Part shown: positions 15,273 through 24,128 of the stretch, in pieces
Layout: every line of letters begins with the position of its first letter
How positions within the stretch are numbered: position 1 is the first letter of the stretch
Source: Algoriphagus antarcticus
GTDB taxonomy: Bacteria; Bacteroidota; Bacteroidia; Cytophagales; Cyclobacteriaceae
NCBI RefSeq assembly: GCF_002150685.1
Contig: NZ_MSSW01000080.1
Span: 1-40,786 of the forward strand
DNA: 40,786 nt
Direction of reading: 5' to 3'
Position numbers and translations under genes: made by a program
Notes under the pieces: generated by a model
Database searches by the model: none
What the model was told of the DNA's origin: nothing
What the model saw: only the letters and a program-made list of their open reading frames with translations

Positions 15273-15585
15273 CTATCATGTGATCACACTCTAGCTAATT
15301 TTTTGAACAATAGAACAGTGTTTGTTTCTTTTGTTACTCAGTTAGAATTATTGGGATATAATGGCTTAGATTCTGAGGGAAAGCTGATTATTGGAAAATT
15401 CTACTATTGTTGATATCAATTCAGAGATAAAGAAGATTGTGGTTGAATTTCGAAAAGCATACAAAATCCAGGTGCCTGAAGCAAAAATTGCAGCGACAGC
15501 TTTTTACCTAAACATGTCTTTGTTGACTGGTTATACACCTCTTTCGAAGCTCAAGAAATTAAATATTCTCCTTTACCTAAAATAA
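15273..15585 (+). pseudogene. Frameshifted PIN-domain (VapC-like) toxin remnant
   Basis: The first frame gives FLNNRTVFVSFVTQLELLGYNGL, then GKFYYC and a stop near 15405. The second, starting within 15391-15410, gives TIVDINSEIKKIVVEFRKAYKIQVP, then IAATAFYLNMSLLT and KKLNILLYLK, ending at 15585. Together they match the PIN toxin pattern: the inner Glu (in QLELLGY), the DI...EI helix and the IAATA helix. The first catalytic Asp (DTN motif) is missing, and the usual Asp before IAATA is Glu (VPEAKIAATAF). A frameshift, a lost N-terminus and a changed active site show a dead gene. Confidence 0.75.
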
Positions 15586-15629
15586 AAATTTATATAGGCT
15601 TACCCTGCACTAGGCATAAGCTCGATTGC

Positions 15630-16523
15630 TCATCCCTTTCCATAAATCTCCTTCAATGCCCCAGTAAGTTCAGGACATTCAAAATCAAACCCAGCTTTTT
15701 GGATCTTTTGTGATGAAACCCGATTGCCTCCCAAAACCATTCCGGCCATTTCCCCAAGGGCTAGTTTCAGCGCAAAGCCTGGCACTCCAATTCCCACATA
15801 AGGTTTTCCCTTAGCTTTGGCAGCAGCCTGAGTAAGTTCCTGGTTGGTCGCAGGATTTGGACCGACTGCATTGAATACTCCTTGAAGCGTAGTCTTTTCC
15901 AAAGCGAACACAAACATCCTCGCCAGATCCTCAATAGCAATCCAACTCATCCACTGATCTCCACTTCCTAAAGGAGCAGTAATCGGTGGCTTCATCATCT
16001 CGCCAAGTGCTCCACCATTTGCATCAAGCACGATACCTATTCTCAGCATCACCGTGCGCAGCTGAAGTTCTTCCATTTTCTTCATTTCATTTTCCCAAGC
16101 AACGACCACCTGAGCCAAAAAATCCGAGCCAGCTTCCTGTGTCTCATCCATCAGGGAAGTGCCCGTATTGAACCCATAATACCCCACGGCTGACGCAGAT
16201 ATAAAAGCACTTGGTTTCAAGGTTGCTTTTTCCACAGCATCATGGAGCAATCGTGTGCTTTGAATTCTGGAATCCAAAATAAGTTTTTTACGCTCATCTG
16301 TCCATCGCTTGTCTGCAACTCCAGCGCCTGCCAGGTGTATGATAGCATCTGCCCAGTCCACTGCAGCTGGATCTATGGTCTGCTTTTCCACATCCCATAT
16401 AAATGATCTTTGCTTTTGCTTGGATCGGCTGAGCCAAGCCACTGAATATCCCTTCAGTTCCAGCAACTGGGTAATTTTGTGGCCAATAAGACCAGAACCT
16501 CCGGAAATAAGAATATTTTTCAT
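15630..16523 (-). CDS. TIGR01777 family epimerase (short-chain dehydrogenase fold)
   Basis: 297 residues. The NAD(P)-binding motif GGSGLIG is at residues 8-14. The TIGR01777 family marks follow: IIHLAGAGVADKRWTDERKKLI (61-82), SASAVGYYG (109-117, with the Tyr of the active site), and the C-terminal ALGEMAGMVLGGNRVSSQKIQKAGFDF block. It is a cytoplasmic, nucleotide-sugar-epimerase-like protein of unknown substrate, related to E. coli YfcH. The length matches the family. It stands alone between the toxin remnant and the ion-transport genes. Confidence 0.9.
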   Translation of the reverse strand: MKNILISGGSGLIGHKITQLLELKGYSVAWLSRSKQKQRSFIWDVEKQTIDPAAVDWADAIIHLAGAGVADKRWTDERKKLILDSRIQSTRLLHDAVEKATLKPSAFISASAVGYYGFNTGTSLMDETQEAGSDFLAQVVVAWENEMKKMEELQLRTVMLRIGIVLDANGGALGEMMKPPITAPLGSGDQWMSWIAIEDLARMFVFALEKTTLQGVFNAVGPNPATNQELTQAAAKAKGKPYVGIGVPGFALKLALGEMAGMVLGGNRVSSQKIQKAGFDFECPELTGALKEIYGKG

Positions 16524-16746
16524 ATGATTATAATAACTTTTTAAAGGCCATATGGAATCTCGCCAGAATTAATCATTCCTCTCTACGATTTTTACTCATG
16601 CTCGATTTCATAATTGGGTGATTTGTATTTAGATAACCCCAAAACTTCCAAATAAGTTAAACTTCTCAGATTGATTTAGGATTATGAATGCTTCTTTAAA
16701 TTCAATATCTATTCCTAATTTGGGCTAACTATTTGAAAATACTAGT

Positions 16747-18012
16747 TTGAACAGCGCTTCTTTTTTTCGGTATATTCTACTCTGGATCATTTTAGGTCTC
16801 TTGGTTGGCTTACTTTCTGGCTCTGCATCCGCCATTTTTCTTGTGGTGTTGAATTGGGCTACGGATTATCGAGAATCTCATATTTGGATCATTACTTTGC
16901 TTCCCATAGCAGGCTTTGTGATCGGCTGGAGTTATTACCGTTATGGGGAAATTTCGGTGAAAGGAAATAATCTTTTACTCGATGAGCTTTATAAAACTGA
17001 AAAGCCAATTCCGCTCAGAATGACTCCGCTGGTTCTTTTTGGGACGATTTTGACTCATTTATTTGGCGGGTCGGCAGGTCGTGAGGGTACAGCCGTACAG
17101 ATGGGGGGCTCGTTGGCGGATCAACTCACCAAGTATTTTAACCTTGATCCAGGAGACCGCAGAATCATTTTAATCGCTGGCGTTGCCGGTGGATTTGCTT
17201 CTGTATTTGGAACTCCGCTGGCAGGTGCAATTTTTGCCTTAGAATGGATGCTTCATCGGGAAATCCGCTGGAAATCGTTGTTTCCAGCCATTTGGACGGC
17301 CTTAGTTGCCGATTGGGTCTGTGCGACTCTATTTGGCGTGGGTCATACTCCTTATTTTATAGATCTCGTCCCTCCACATACTTTGGTCAACCTACTTTGG
17401 GTCATTCCAGCGGGAATAGCCTTTGGGTTTTCTGGGAGATTATTTGCCCAAAGCACTCACTTTTTTTCTCATCAATTTTCAAAGTACATTACTTATCCAC
17501 CACTTCGCCCGGTCATAGGCGGGCTCCTGATCGCAGCATTTGTATATTTTTCGGACAGTACTACCTACATTGGTCTGGGCATTCCTCGGATCGTAGAAGC
17601 ATTTGAGACCCCACTTCCTTGGTATGATTGGCTCGCAAAAACCGGCCTGACCAGCTTTACTTTAGGAGCTGGATTCAAAGGAGGGGAAGTCACTCCATTA
17701 TTCTTCACAGGAGCTACCCTGGGCAACGCACTTGCTACCTGGATTCCACTTCCGCTTGCCTTGCTGGCAGGAATGGGTTTTGTAGGTGTTTTTTCTGGCG
17801 CGACCAATACGCCAATGGCATGTACAGTGATGGGTATGGAATTATTTGGCTATGAATCAGGCATCTTTTTGGGTATTGCATGCCTGATAGCGTATCTTTT
17901 CAGCGGAAAATCCAGCATCTATTCTTCCCAAAATCTGGATAAGAAATTCCATTTGTATCCTGGAGAAGGAATTTCCAACATTTTGCGAAATAAGTCCCAA
18001 AAGAAAGATTGA
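16747..18012 (+). CDS. ClC-family chloride channel or H+/Cl- exchanger
   Basis: A 421-residue polytopic membrane protein. The start must be TTG at 16747: an in-frame TAA lies at 16726-16728 and no ATG occurs before conserved sequence. The ClC filter motif G(K/R)EGx appears as GREGT (111-115), with gating Glu E113. VFGTPLAGAIFALEW (about 153-167) and GFVGVFSGATNTPMA near residue 340 are also conserved. The first filter motif GSGIP is not present, and the protein is shorter than E. coli ClcA and has no CBS domains; this is the form often annotated 'voltage-gated chloride channel protein'. It is 27 bases upstream of trkH and probably co-transcribed, pairing anion with K+ movement. Confidence 0.88.
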   Translation: MNSASFFRYILLWIILGLLVGLLSGSASAIFLVVLNWATDYRESHIWIITLLPIAGFVIGWSYYRYGEISVKGNNLLLDELYKTEKPIPLRMTPLVLFGTILTHLFGGSAGREGTAVQMGGSLADQLTKYFNLDPGDRRIILIAGVAGGFASVFGTPLAGAIFALEWMLHREIRWKSLFPAIWTALVADWVCATLFGVGHTPYFIDLVPPHTLVNLLWVIPAGIAFGFSGRLFAQSTHFFSHQFSKYITYPPLRPVIGGLLIAAFVYFSDSTTYIGLGIPRIVEAFETPLPWYDWLAKTGLTSFTLGAGFKGGEVTPLFFTGATLGNALATWIPLPLALLAGMGFVGVFSGATNTPMACTVMGMELFGYESGIFLGIACLIAYLFSGKSSIYSSQNLDKKFHLYPGEGISNILRNKSQKKD

Positions 18013-18039
18013 TATCCCTTCAAAGTCTATTTCCAAAGC

Positions 18040-19854
18040 ATGAGCCTCAAGCTGAAATTTTTCTCCAATCCTGATCGTAACATCATCTTCATAAAGAAGG
18101 TGATCAAGGTGCAGGAAAAAGTAGTTCAGATCAGCAGTATTTTCGCTTTTGGAATTTTACTTTTTCACCTGGGATATTCCATAGATCCTCAAGATCAAGT
18201 CACTACTTCTACACTCTTCAACATCTCGCTGACCCTTATAGGACTCGGTTACTTTGCTAAAGTACTATTGGTAGAAAAATCCATCTTTCCTGCGCGGGTG
18301 CTTCTTGAATTACTCCTTTCGATTATACTTATTCTCACGGCGCTAATCCGATGGAATGTACTCGGAGACGAAATGACGCAAGTGATTTTAGATTTCACTG
18401 CGCATTATCACCTTATAAATGGGTTGGTGATCATTCTTTTCTTTATAGAGCTCAGCAAGTTCAGCCTCACCATAAATGAGCTGAAACTCAGTCCTTCGCT
18501 TGTATTTATTCTTTCATTTATCCTGTTGATCTTAGTGGGCGCAGGACTTCTCAGCCTTCCTGAAGCTAGTACAGACAGCATAAGCTTCATAGATGCCATA
18601 TTTACTTCGACTTCGGCAGTCTGCGTCACGGGACTGATTGTGCTGGATACTGCTAAGGATTTCACGTTTTTTGGTCAGGTAGTCATCATGATTTTGTTCC
18701 AGATAGGAGGGCTTGGAATCATGGTTTTCACGAGCTTTTTCGGATTCTTTTTTAAGGGCAGCTACTCTATAGAAAACAGACTGTTCATCCGTGATTATAT
18801 CAATGAAAACAATGTAAATGAGATCTATAAGACCTTATTTAAGATTATCTCTTTTACGGTTTTAGTAGAAGGAATTTGTGCTTTTATGATCTATCATTTC
18901 ACAGATTCAGCTCAGTTTACGGGTCAAGGTGATCACCTTTTCTTCTCGCTTTTTCATGCTATTTCAGCATTTTGCAATGCGGGTTTTTCTACACTGAGTA
19001 ATGGCCTGTATGAAGAAGGTTTTCGAGAAGCGTACAATATGCATTTAGCTATTGCATTGGCAATAGTACTGGGAGGAATTGGCTTTCCAGTGGTTTTAGA
19101 CTACTATTCATATCTAAAGCACGTGATCATAGGAAGCGTAAAAAGCCTCTTAGGAATAGAAAAATACCGGCATGCTCCGCGCGTTTCCAGCGTCAACACT
19201 AGATTGGTGATTTATACGACGGGAATCCTACTTGTCATAGGAATGATCGTATATACGATATCGGAGCAAAATTCCACCCTGAAGGGACTTAGTGTGTATG
19301 GGAAATTTGTTACGACAATTTTTGGGGCTGTGACTCCAAGGACAGCAGGATTCAATACCGTGGATATGCGGGAATTAGCTGTTCCCACGATATTAATCTA
19401 CCTTTTTCTGATGTGGATAGGCGCATCTCCCGGATCTACTGGAGGTGGACTAAAGACCAGTACTTTCGCAGTTGCGATGCTCAATACTTTTAGTATTGCT
19501 TCCGGAAAAACCAGAGTGGAAGTTTTTAGAAGACAAATTAATAATGAGACTCTCAATAAGGCTTTTGCCGTGATATCCCTATCGGTATTGGTTATGGGAA
19601 TAGGTGTATTATTATTGATGATATTAGATCCAGAGTTGGCCTTAATGGATGTTGCATTTGAAATATTCAGTGCCTTCTCCACGGTCGGGCTCTCGCTGGG
19701 AATCACCTCGCAATTAAGCACAGGTAGCAAATTAGTTTTAATGGCCATTATGCTTATTGGAAGAGTAGGTACACTAACTATTCTAGTTGCAATCGTGCGA
19801 AAAATAGGTGAGCAACGCTACAAATATCCAGAGGAAACCGTATTTATAACTTAA
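18040..19854 (+). CDS. trkH: TrkH family K+ uptake membrane subunit
   Basis: 604 residues, longer than E. coli TrkH because of extra N-terminal helices. The four pore loops can be seen: TSTSAVCVTGLIVLD, SAFCNAGFSTLSN, TPRTAGFNTVDM and IFSAFSTVGLSLGIT. Each carries the Gly of the K+ filter. It is an inner-membrane K+ transport subunit that works with a cytoplasmic TrkA ring. The trkA gene follows on the same strand, but a 178-base inverted-repeat element lies in the gap. The upstream gene is the ClC transporter. Confidence 0.93.
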   Translation: MSLKLKFFSNPDRNIIFIKKVIKVQEKVVQISSIFAFGILLFHLGYSIDPQDQVTTSTLFNISLTLIGLGYFAKVLLVEKSIFPARVLLELLLSIILILTALIRWNVLGDEMTQVILDFTAHYHLINGLVIILFFIELSKFSLTINELKLSPSLVFILSFILLILVGAGLLSLPEASTDSISFIDAIFTSTSAVCVTGLIVLDTAKDFTFFGQVVIMILFQIGGLGIMVFTSFFGFFFKGSYSIENRLFIRDYINENNVNEIYKTLFKIISFTVLVEGICAFMIYHFTDSAQFTGQGDHLFFSLFHAISAFCNAGFSTLSNGLYEEGFREAYNMHLAIALAIVLGGIGFPVVLDYYSYLKHVIIGSVKSLLGIEKYRHAPRVSSVNTRLVIYTTGILLVIGMIVYTISEQNSTLKGLSVYGKFVTTIFGAVTPRTAGFNTVDMRELAVPTILIYLFLMWIGASPGSTGGGLKTSTFAVAMLNTFSIASGKTRVEVFRRQINNETLNKAFAVISLSVLVMGIGVLLLMILDPELALMDVAFEIFSAFSTVGLSLGITSQLSTGSKLVLMAIMLIGRVGTLTILVAIVRKIGEQRYKYPEETVFIT

Positions 19855-19946
19855 AAAAATAACACATGAAATGAGCATGAATGAAGTATTCACAGCGAGG
19901 ATAAAAAAAAGCCATGCAAATCCCATGTAATCATTAATTATCAACT

Positions 19947-20124
19947 ATTTGTATATCCGCTTTTCTGCCAGTAAAGAGACAAAAGCATCAATGAATTGGG
20001 TGAACTCAAGCAATCACGCTACTTCGGCCACTCGTCATCCCCGCCTTACATTAGGCAGGGGTCTTCGGTACATTAAAGCAAAGAAGATAAGGCCACTGGC
20101 ATCATTGCGGATAATCATAAATAT
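19947..20124. mobile_element. Inverted-repeat (MITE-like) element, copy B, between trkH and trkA
   Basis: The left arm (19947-19978) has ATCCGC-N5-TGCCAGT. The right arm (20089-20124) has its inverse, GCCACTGGCATCATTGCGGATAATCATAAA in part. The centre holds GTCATCCCCGCCT facing AGGCAGGGG (20035-20061), a palindrome resembling a widespread repeat. The right arm matches the copy A left arm, and the TTCTTTGCTTTA block sits inside it as TAAAGCAAAGAAG. The right end lies six bases from the trkA start codon, so the element supplies the trkA leader. Confidence 0.5.
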
Positions 20125-20129
20125 ACCAC

Positions 20130-20819
20130 ATGAAATATATAATCGTAGGCATAGGCAACTTTGGAGGCTATCTGGCTAAGCGTCTAACTAATCTTGGTCA
20201 TGAAGTGATCGGAATTGATTCCAGCGAAAGCAAAATAGAAGTGATCAAGGACAGCATCACACATTCAATCGTAATGGATGCAACAGATCAGGCTGCAGTG
20301 AAAAATCTACCTCTTAAAGATACCGATGTAGTCATCATTGCCATCGGTGAAGATATCGGAGCATCGATCATGAGTACAGCTATTTTCAAGCAGCTAAAAG
20401 CAAAGCGAATTATCGGCCGTGCTATCAATGACCTTCATGAGACAGTCATTCAGGCTATAGGAGTGGATGAAATAATCCATCCGGAGGAAGAAACTGCTGA
20501 TAGACTTGCTAAAAGACTTGAGATGAAAGGAGTGCTGGATTCACTGGAAATTTCTGACGAATACAACATCGTGGAAGTCAAGGTGCCAAAACGCTATTTA
20601 AAAATGACTGTAGCAGAAGCTGACATTCGAAAAGAGTATAACCTTAATATACTGACTGTCATAAAACTAGAGCAAAAGAAGAATCTATTGGGTATCAATA
20701 CTCCGCACAAAAATGTGATAGGTGTGGTCACTCCAGAATATAAGTTCGAAGCTGAGGACATCTTATTACTTTTCGGAAAGATCAAAAACATTCAGGAATT
20801 CCTACAGCTGGGAGATTAA
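20130..20819 (+). CDS. trkA: TrkA family K+ uptake regulatory subunit
   Basis: 229 residues: one RCK-N domain (Rossmann fold; GIGNFGG at residues 7-13, acidic end IGIDSSESK) and one RCK-C domain (about 140-229). E. coli TrkA has two such pairs; this single-pair form resembles KtrA and needs to form an octameric ring on TrkH. It should bind NAD(H) or ATP/ADP and gate K+ flow. The start codon lies just outside an inverted-repeat element. The last four bases overlap the end of the convergent potassium channel gene. Confidence 0.92.
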   Translation: MKYIIVGIGNFGGYLAKRLTNLGHEVIGIDSSESKIEVIKDSITHSIVMDATDQAAVKNLPLKDTDVVIIAIGEDIGASIMSTAIFKQLKAKRIIGRAINDLHETVIQAIGVDEIIHPEEETADRLAKRLEMKGVLDSLEISDEYNIVEVKVPKRYLKMTVAEADIRKEYNLNILTVIKLEQKKNLLGINTPHKNVIGVVTPEYKFEAEDILLLFGKIKNIQEFLQLGD

Positions 20820-21628
20820 AACAGCTTCTCTCCACAGTTTTTGCAGTAATTATCAGTCAAATGAACTGGGCTGAACCTACATTTAGGACAGCTATTTTCT
20901 CCCAAAGATTTTTCATCTTTTCTTTTCTGAGAAGCCATCTCGGAAGATACAATCCCAGTTGGAACTGCAATTATCGCATAACCAAGGAGCATAATAAGCG
21001 AAGAAACAAACTGTCCCAGCGGCGTCACTGGATAGATATCACCAAAACCTACCGTAGTCAAGGTTACTATAGCCCAATACATCCCTACAGGAATGCTCGT
21101 AAAACCATGCTCTGGGCCTTCGATGAGAAACATAAAGGTTCCCATAATTAAAACTATTGCAACTACGAATCCTATGAATAGCAGAATCTTATGAGAACTA
21201 CCTCTTAGCGATTTGGTCAAATATTCTGCCTCCGCCACATAGCGACCAAGCTTCAAAATACGGATCACGCGCAAGAGACGTAAGGCTCTCACCACAGTCA
21301 ATAATTGGGAATCAACTATAAAGAAACTTAGATAGGTAGGTAAAATTGCAAGCAAATCCACCATACCAAAAAAACTAAATATATATCCACTAGGCTTTCT
21401 GGATAGCCAAACCCTCAATAGATATTCTATTGTGAATAAAATGGTAAAGAGCCATTCTAGAATTAAAAAAGTCTCACCATACTGAGCTCTAAGACTAGCA
21501 ACCGAATCTAAAATTGCAACGAAAATACTCCCGAAAATCATAAACAAGAGTATGATATCGAAGGTCTTAGAAGCCCAGTCATCAGACTCAAATACAATAT
21601 GAGCAAGTCGTTTTTTGGAGAGTATCAT
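20816..21628 (-). CDS. Voltage-gated K+ channel-like ion transporter with C-terminal zinc ribbon
   Basis: 270 residues with six membrane helices. S4 is RALRLLRVIRILKLGR (114-129), with regularly spaced Arg. The selectivity filter TTVGFGD is at 191-197, which predicts K+ selectivity. After S6 comes a short link and a double CxxC zinc ribbon (C247, C250, C262, C265) at the extreme C-terminus. There is no cyclic-nucleotide or RCK domain. It converges on trkA, with a 4-base overlap, so it lies with the other K+ and Cl- transport genes. Channel identity is clear; the role of the ribbon is not. Confidence 0.9.
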   Translation of the reverse strand: MILSKKRLAHIVFESDDWASKTFDIILLFMIFGSIFVAILDSVASLRAQYGETFLILEWLFTILFTIEYLLRVWLSRKPSGYIFSFFGMVDLLAILPTYLSFFIVDSQLLTVVRALRLLRVIRILKLGRYVAEAEYLTKSLRGSSHKILLFIGFVVAIVLIMGTFMFLIEGPEHGFTSIPVGMYWAIVTLTTVGFGDIYPVTPLGQFVSSLIMLLGYAIIAVPTGIVSSEMASQKRKDEKSLGENSCPKCRFSPVHLTDNYCKNCGEKLF

Positions 21629-21665
21629 GAGGGAATTTAGAAAAATTTAAAAGCTAAAACCAAAG

Positions 21666-24128
21666 CTAGTCGAGGTAATATACCCGCTTCACACGGGTAC
21701 TGATATTTGTCAGCAACTCATAGGGAATCGTTCCAATTTGATCTGCCAGTTCTTTCAGAGAGATTTTCTCACCATATACGATGGCTTCATCTCCTGCCTT
21801 CACGTCCATCCCGCTCACATCCACCATGCACATATCCATGCAGACATTTCCGATGACGGCAGCCTTTTGACCCTGGATAAGTACATAGCCTTTTCCGTTG
21901 CTGAATCTACGGTCGTAGCCATCTGCATAACCTAGCGCTAGGGTTGCGATTGTACCACCAGCAGGCAAAACACCCTTTCGGGAATAACCGACAGTTTCGC
22001 CAGCTTCTAATTCTTTTACCTGCGAAATTGTAGTTTTCAGCGTGCTGATCGCCCGAAGTGCCAACTCATGCTTGCCAGTCACTTCAACTCCATACAACCC
22101 AATCCCCAGTCTTACCATGCTAAATTGAAATTCTGGGAAAGCAACTATTCCAGCAGAATTGAGCGCATGAATCAGCGGATGGTAAGAAAGAATATCGAGC
22201 ACTTCATTTTTCATTCCCTCAAAACTCTTCAGTTGGCTCAAAGAAAATTCACGATGGATTTCCTCATCAGCCCCGACTAGGTGGGTATATATAGAAGCTA
22301 TTTCCAATTGTGGATTTGACTGAATCAAGCCCTTCAATAGCTCTAACTGTTTTTTCTCAAACCCCAATCTGTGCATTCCAGTATCCATATCGAGATGAAT
22401 TCTCATTTTTTTCTGATGAATAAGACACCAAGAAGCGAGACTCTCAAAAAACTCTGGACTAAAAACTACCGGCTCCAAATCAAACTCGCTGCAAAGTCCA
22501 AAGGATTCCTGCATGGCATTCAAAACCATTATTGGAAGCTTGATGCCTTGCTTCCGCAAAGCAATGCCTTCATCCGAAAAAGCAACTCCCAAGTAATCCG
22601 CGCCCATAGTCTGGATTTGGTTGGCGATCTCCACTGCACCTCCACCATAGGCAAATGCCTTCACCATCACCATTACTTTGGTTTTTGGTGAAAGCTGCTT
22701 TTTATAGAAATTATAATTGTGCGTGAGTGCATTGAGATTGATCTCTAAGGTGGTGCCATGGATTCGCTGTTGAAGGCGATTGACCACTTCCTCAAATTTG
22801 AAAACCCGAGCGCCAGTGATCAAAATCATATCATTTGCAAAAGTCTCAGGATCCAGACTAGCCAAAAGTTCTTCTGTAGAACTGAATCCTGTAAAAGTTT
22901 CTTGAAATTCCTTCTCCAAAAAGAAAATCTCCTTGCCCACACCATACAGATGATCGAATTGATATTTCCTAATCAGTTCAGCAACTTCCCTGTAAATTTT
23001 CTCTGGTGAACCTTGCTGAAGCAAATCCGACAAAATCAGAATTTTTCGTCTTTTAGGCCGCTGCTGTTGCATAAAGTCCATCGCAACCTTCAACCCGGCC
23101 AAGTCATTATTATAGGTGTCGTCGATCAGCAGCGAATCATTGATTCCCGGCTTCAGCGTCAATCGCATGTCTACGGATTTCAGATGCGCAATTCCTTCCT
23201 GAATCGACTCTGCATTTTGTCCCAACGTCATCGCAGCTACGATCACATGAGTTATATTTTCTAAGGAAGCCACATCGGTAAATGGCACCTGAAAAGTATG
23301 AGTGCTGAGATCCGCTTTCATTAAAATCAACCTCGCTCCATTTACTTTCACTTTTACCGATCTGGTAAATTCAGCTCCTGCCCGATCTGACCATCCTACT
23401 AGCTTTTCCTTAGAAAAAAGTTTTTCAATTTGGATAGAAACCTCTTTTTGATCAGTGCAGTAAATCAAGAAATTTGAAGCCGAAAAGAGAGATAGCTTCT
23501 CTTGGAGCTTAGATTCTAGATTATCAAATCCTTCCTGATGTGCAGTTCCCAGATTGGTAAAAATCCCCAAGTTCGGCTTGATCATTTCTTCCAAAGCGGC
23601 CATTTCACCAGCTCTGGAGATTCCCGCTTCCAGTATTGCTACTTGATGATATGGTTCTATTCCAAAGATCGAAAGCGGAACACCAACTTGGGAATTATAA
23701 CTTTTTGGACTTTTGGCCACTGCATATTTTTGTCCCAAAATCTGCCCTAGCCATTCCTTTACAATTGTTTTCCCATTGCTTCCCGCGATGCTTACTACTG
23801 GATTTGAAAATAGCTCTCGCTGATATTTAGCCAACAGCTGAAGTGCCCACCGTGTATCTGAAACTTTAATAAAACAAACATCAGGAATGCCTAACGCATC
23901 AAAATCCAGATGAACCAAGAATGTCTTGACTCCCAATTCTGCCAGCTGAGGGATGAAATCAGCACCATCGGCTTTGGCTCCTCTCAGAGCCACAAAAAGC
24001 GTTTTTTCAGGATGAAGAATTTGTCTGGAGTCAATGGCAATTTGAGAAACCAGTAACTCATCCTTTCCACTCAGGAAACTTCCTTCAGTGATTTCAGCGA
24101 TTTGTTTTTGACTAATTTCCTGAAACAT
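21666..24128 (-). CDS. murF-alr: Bifunctional MurF ligase / alanine racemase
   Basis: An 820-residue fusion. Residues 1 to about 450 are UDP-MurNAc-tripeptide:D-Ala-D-Ala ligase, with the ATP loop GSNGKT at 116-121. Residues about 455-820 are PLP-dependent alanine racemase: the VMVKAFAYGG stretch near 490 has the PLP Lys; HLDMDTGMHRLGF and LGYADGYDRRFSNGKG follow. The first half makes the UDP-MurNAc-pentapeptide and the second makes the D-Ala it needs, so the fusion joins consecutive needs of wall synthesis. This fusion is known in Bacteroidota. The start overlaps the upstream flippase-like gene by 17 bases; scpA leads the operon. Confidence 0.95.
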   Translation of the reverse strand: MFQEISQKQIAEITEGSFLSGKDELLVSQIAIDSRQILHPEKTLFVALRGAKADGADFIPQLAELGVKTFLVHLDFDALGIPDVCFIKVSDTRWALQLLAKYQRELFSNPVVSIAGSNGKTIVKEWLGQILGQKYAVAKSPKSYNSQVGVPLSIFGIEPYHQVAILEAGISRAGEMAALEEMIKPNLGIFTNLGTAHQEGFDNLESKLQEKLSLFSASNFLIYCTDQKEVSIQIEKLFSKEKLVGWSDRAGAEFTRSVKVKVNGARLILMKADLSTHTFQVPFTDVASLENITHVIVAAMTLGQNAESIQEGIAHLKSVDMRLTLKPGINDSLLIDDTYNNDLAGLKVAMDFMQQQRPKRRKILILSDLLQQGSPEKIYREVAELIRKYQFDHLYGVGKEIFFLEKEFQETFTGFSSTEELLASLDPETFANDMILITGARVFKFEEVVNRLQQRIHGTTLEINLNALTHNYNFYKKQLSPKTKVMVMVKAFAYGGGAVEIANQIQTMGADYLGVAFSDEGIALRKQGIKLPIMVLNAMQESFGLCSEFDLEPVVFSPEFFESLASWCLIHQKKMRIHLDMDTGMHRLGFEKKQLELLKGLIQSNPQLEIASIYTHLVGADEEIHREFSLSQLKSFEGMKNEVLDILSYHPLIHALNSAGIVAFPEFQFSMVRLGIGLYGVEVTGKHELALRAISTLKTTISQVKELEAGETVGYSRKGVLPAGGTIATLALGYADGYDRRFSNGKGYVLIQGQKAAVIGNVCMDMCMVDVSGMDVKAGDEAIVYGEKISLKELADQIGTIPYELLTNISTRVKRVYYLD

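Larger units (their letters stand above)
14839..15629. other. Gene-free stretch with element copy A and toxin-antitoxin remnants
   Basis: Nearly 800 bases without an intact gene. They hold inverted-repeat copy A (14847-15117), the antitoxin remnant (15111-15251) and the frameshifted PIN remnant (15273-15585). The remaining 40 bases to the epimerase stop show nothing clear. Confidence 0.7.

Noticed and set aside
15391..15585. Intact 64-residue gene
   Set aside because: It is the C-terminal half of a frameshifted PIN domain, not an independent gene.
16551..16566. TATGGAATCTCGCCAG as another inverted-repeat arm
   Set aside because: It matches the 15090-15117 arm at 14 of 16 positions, but there is no partner arm or inner block nearby.
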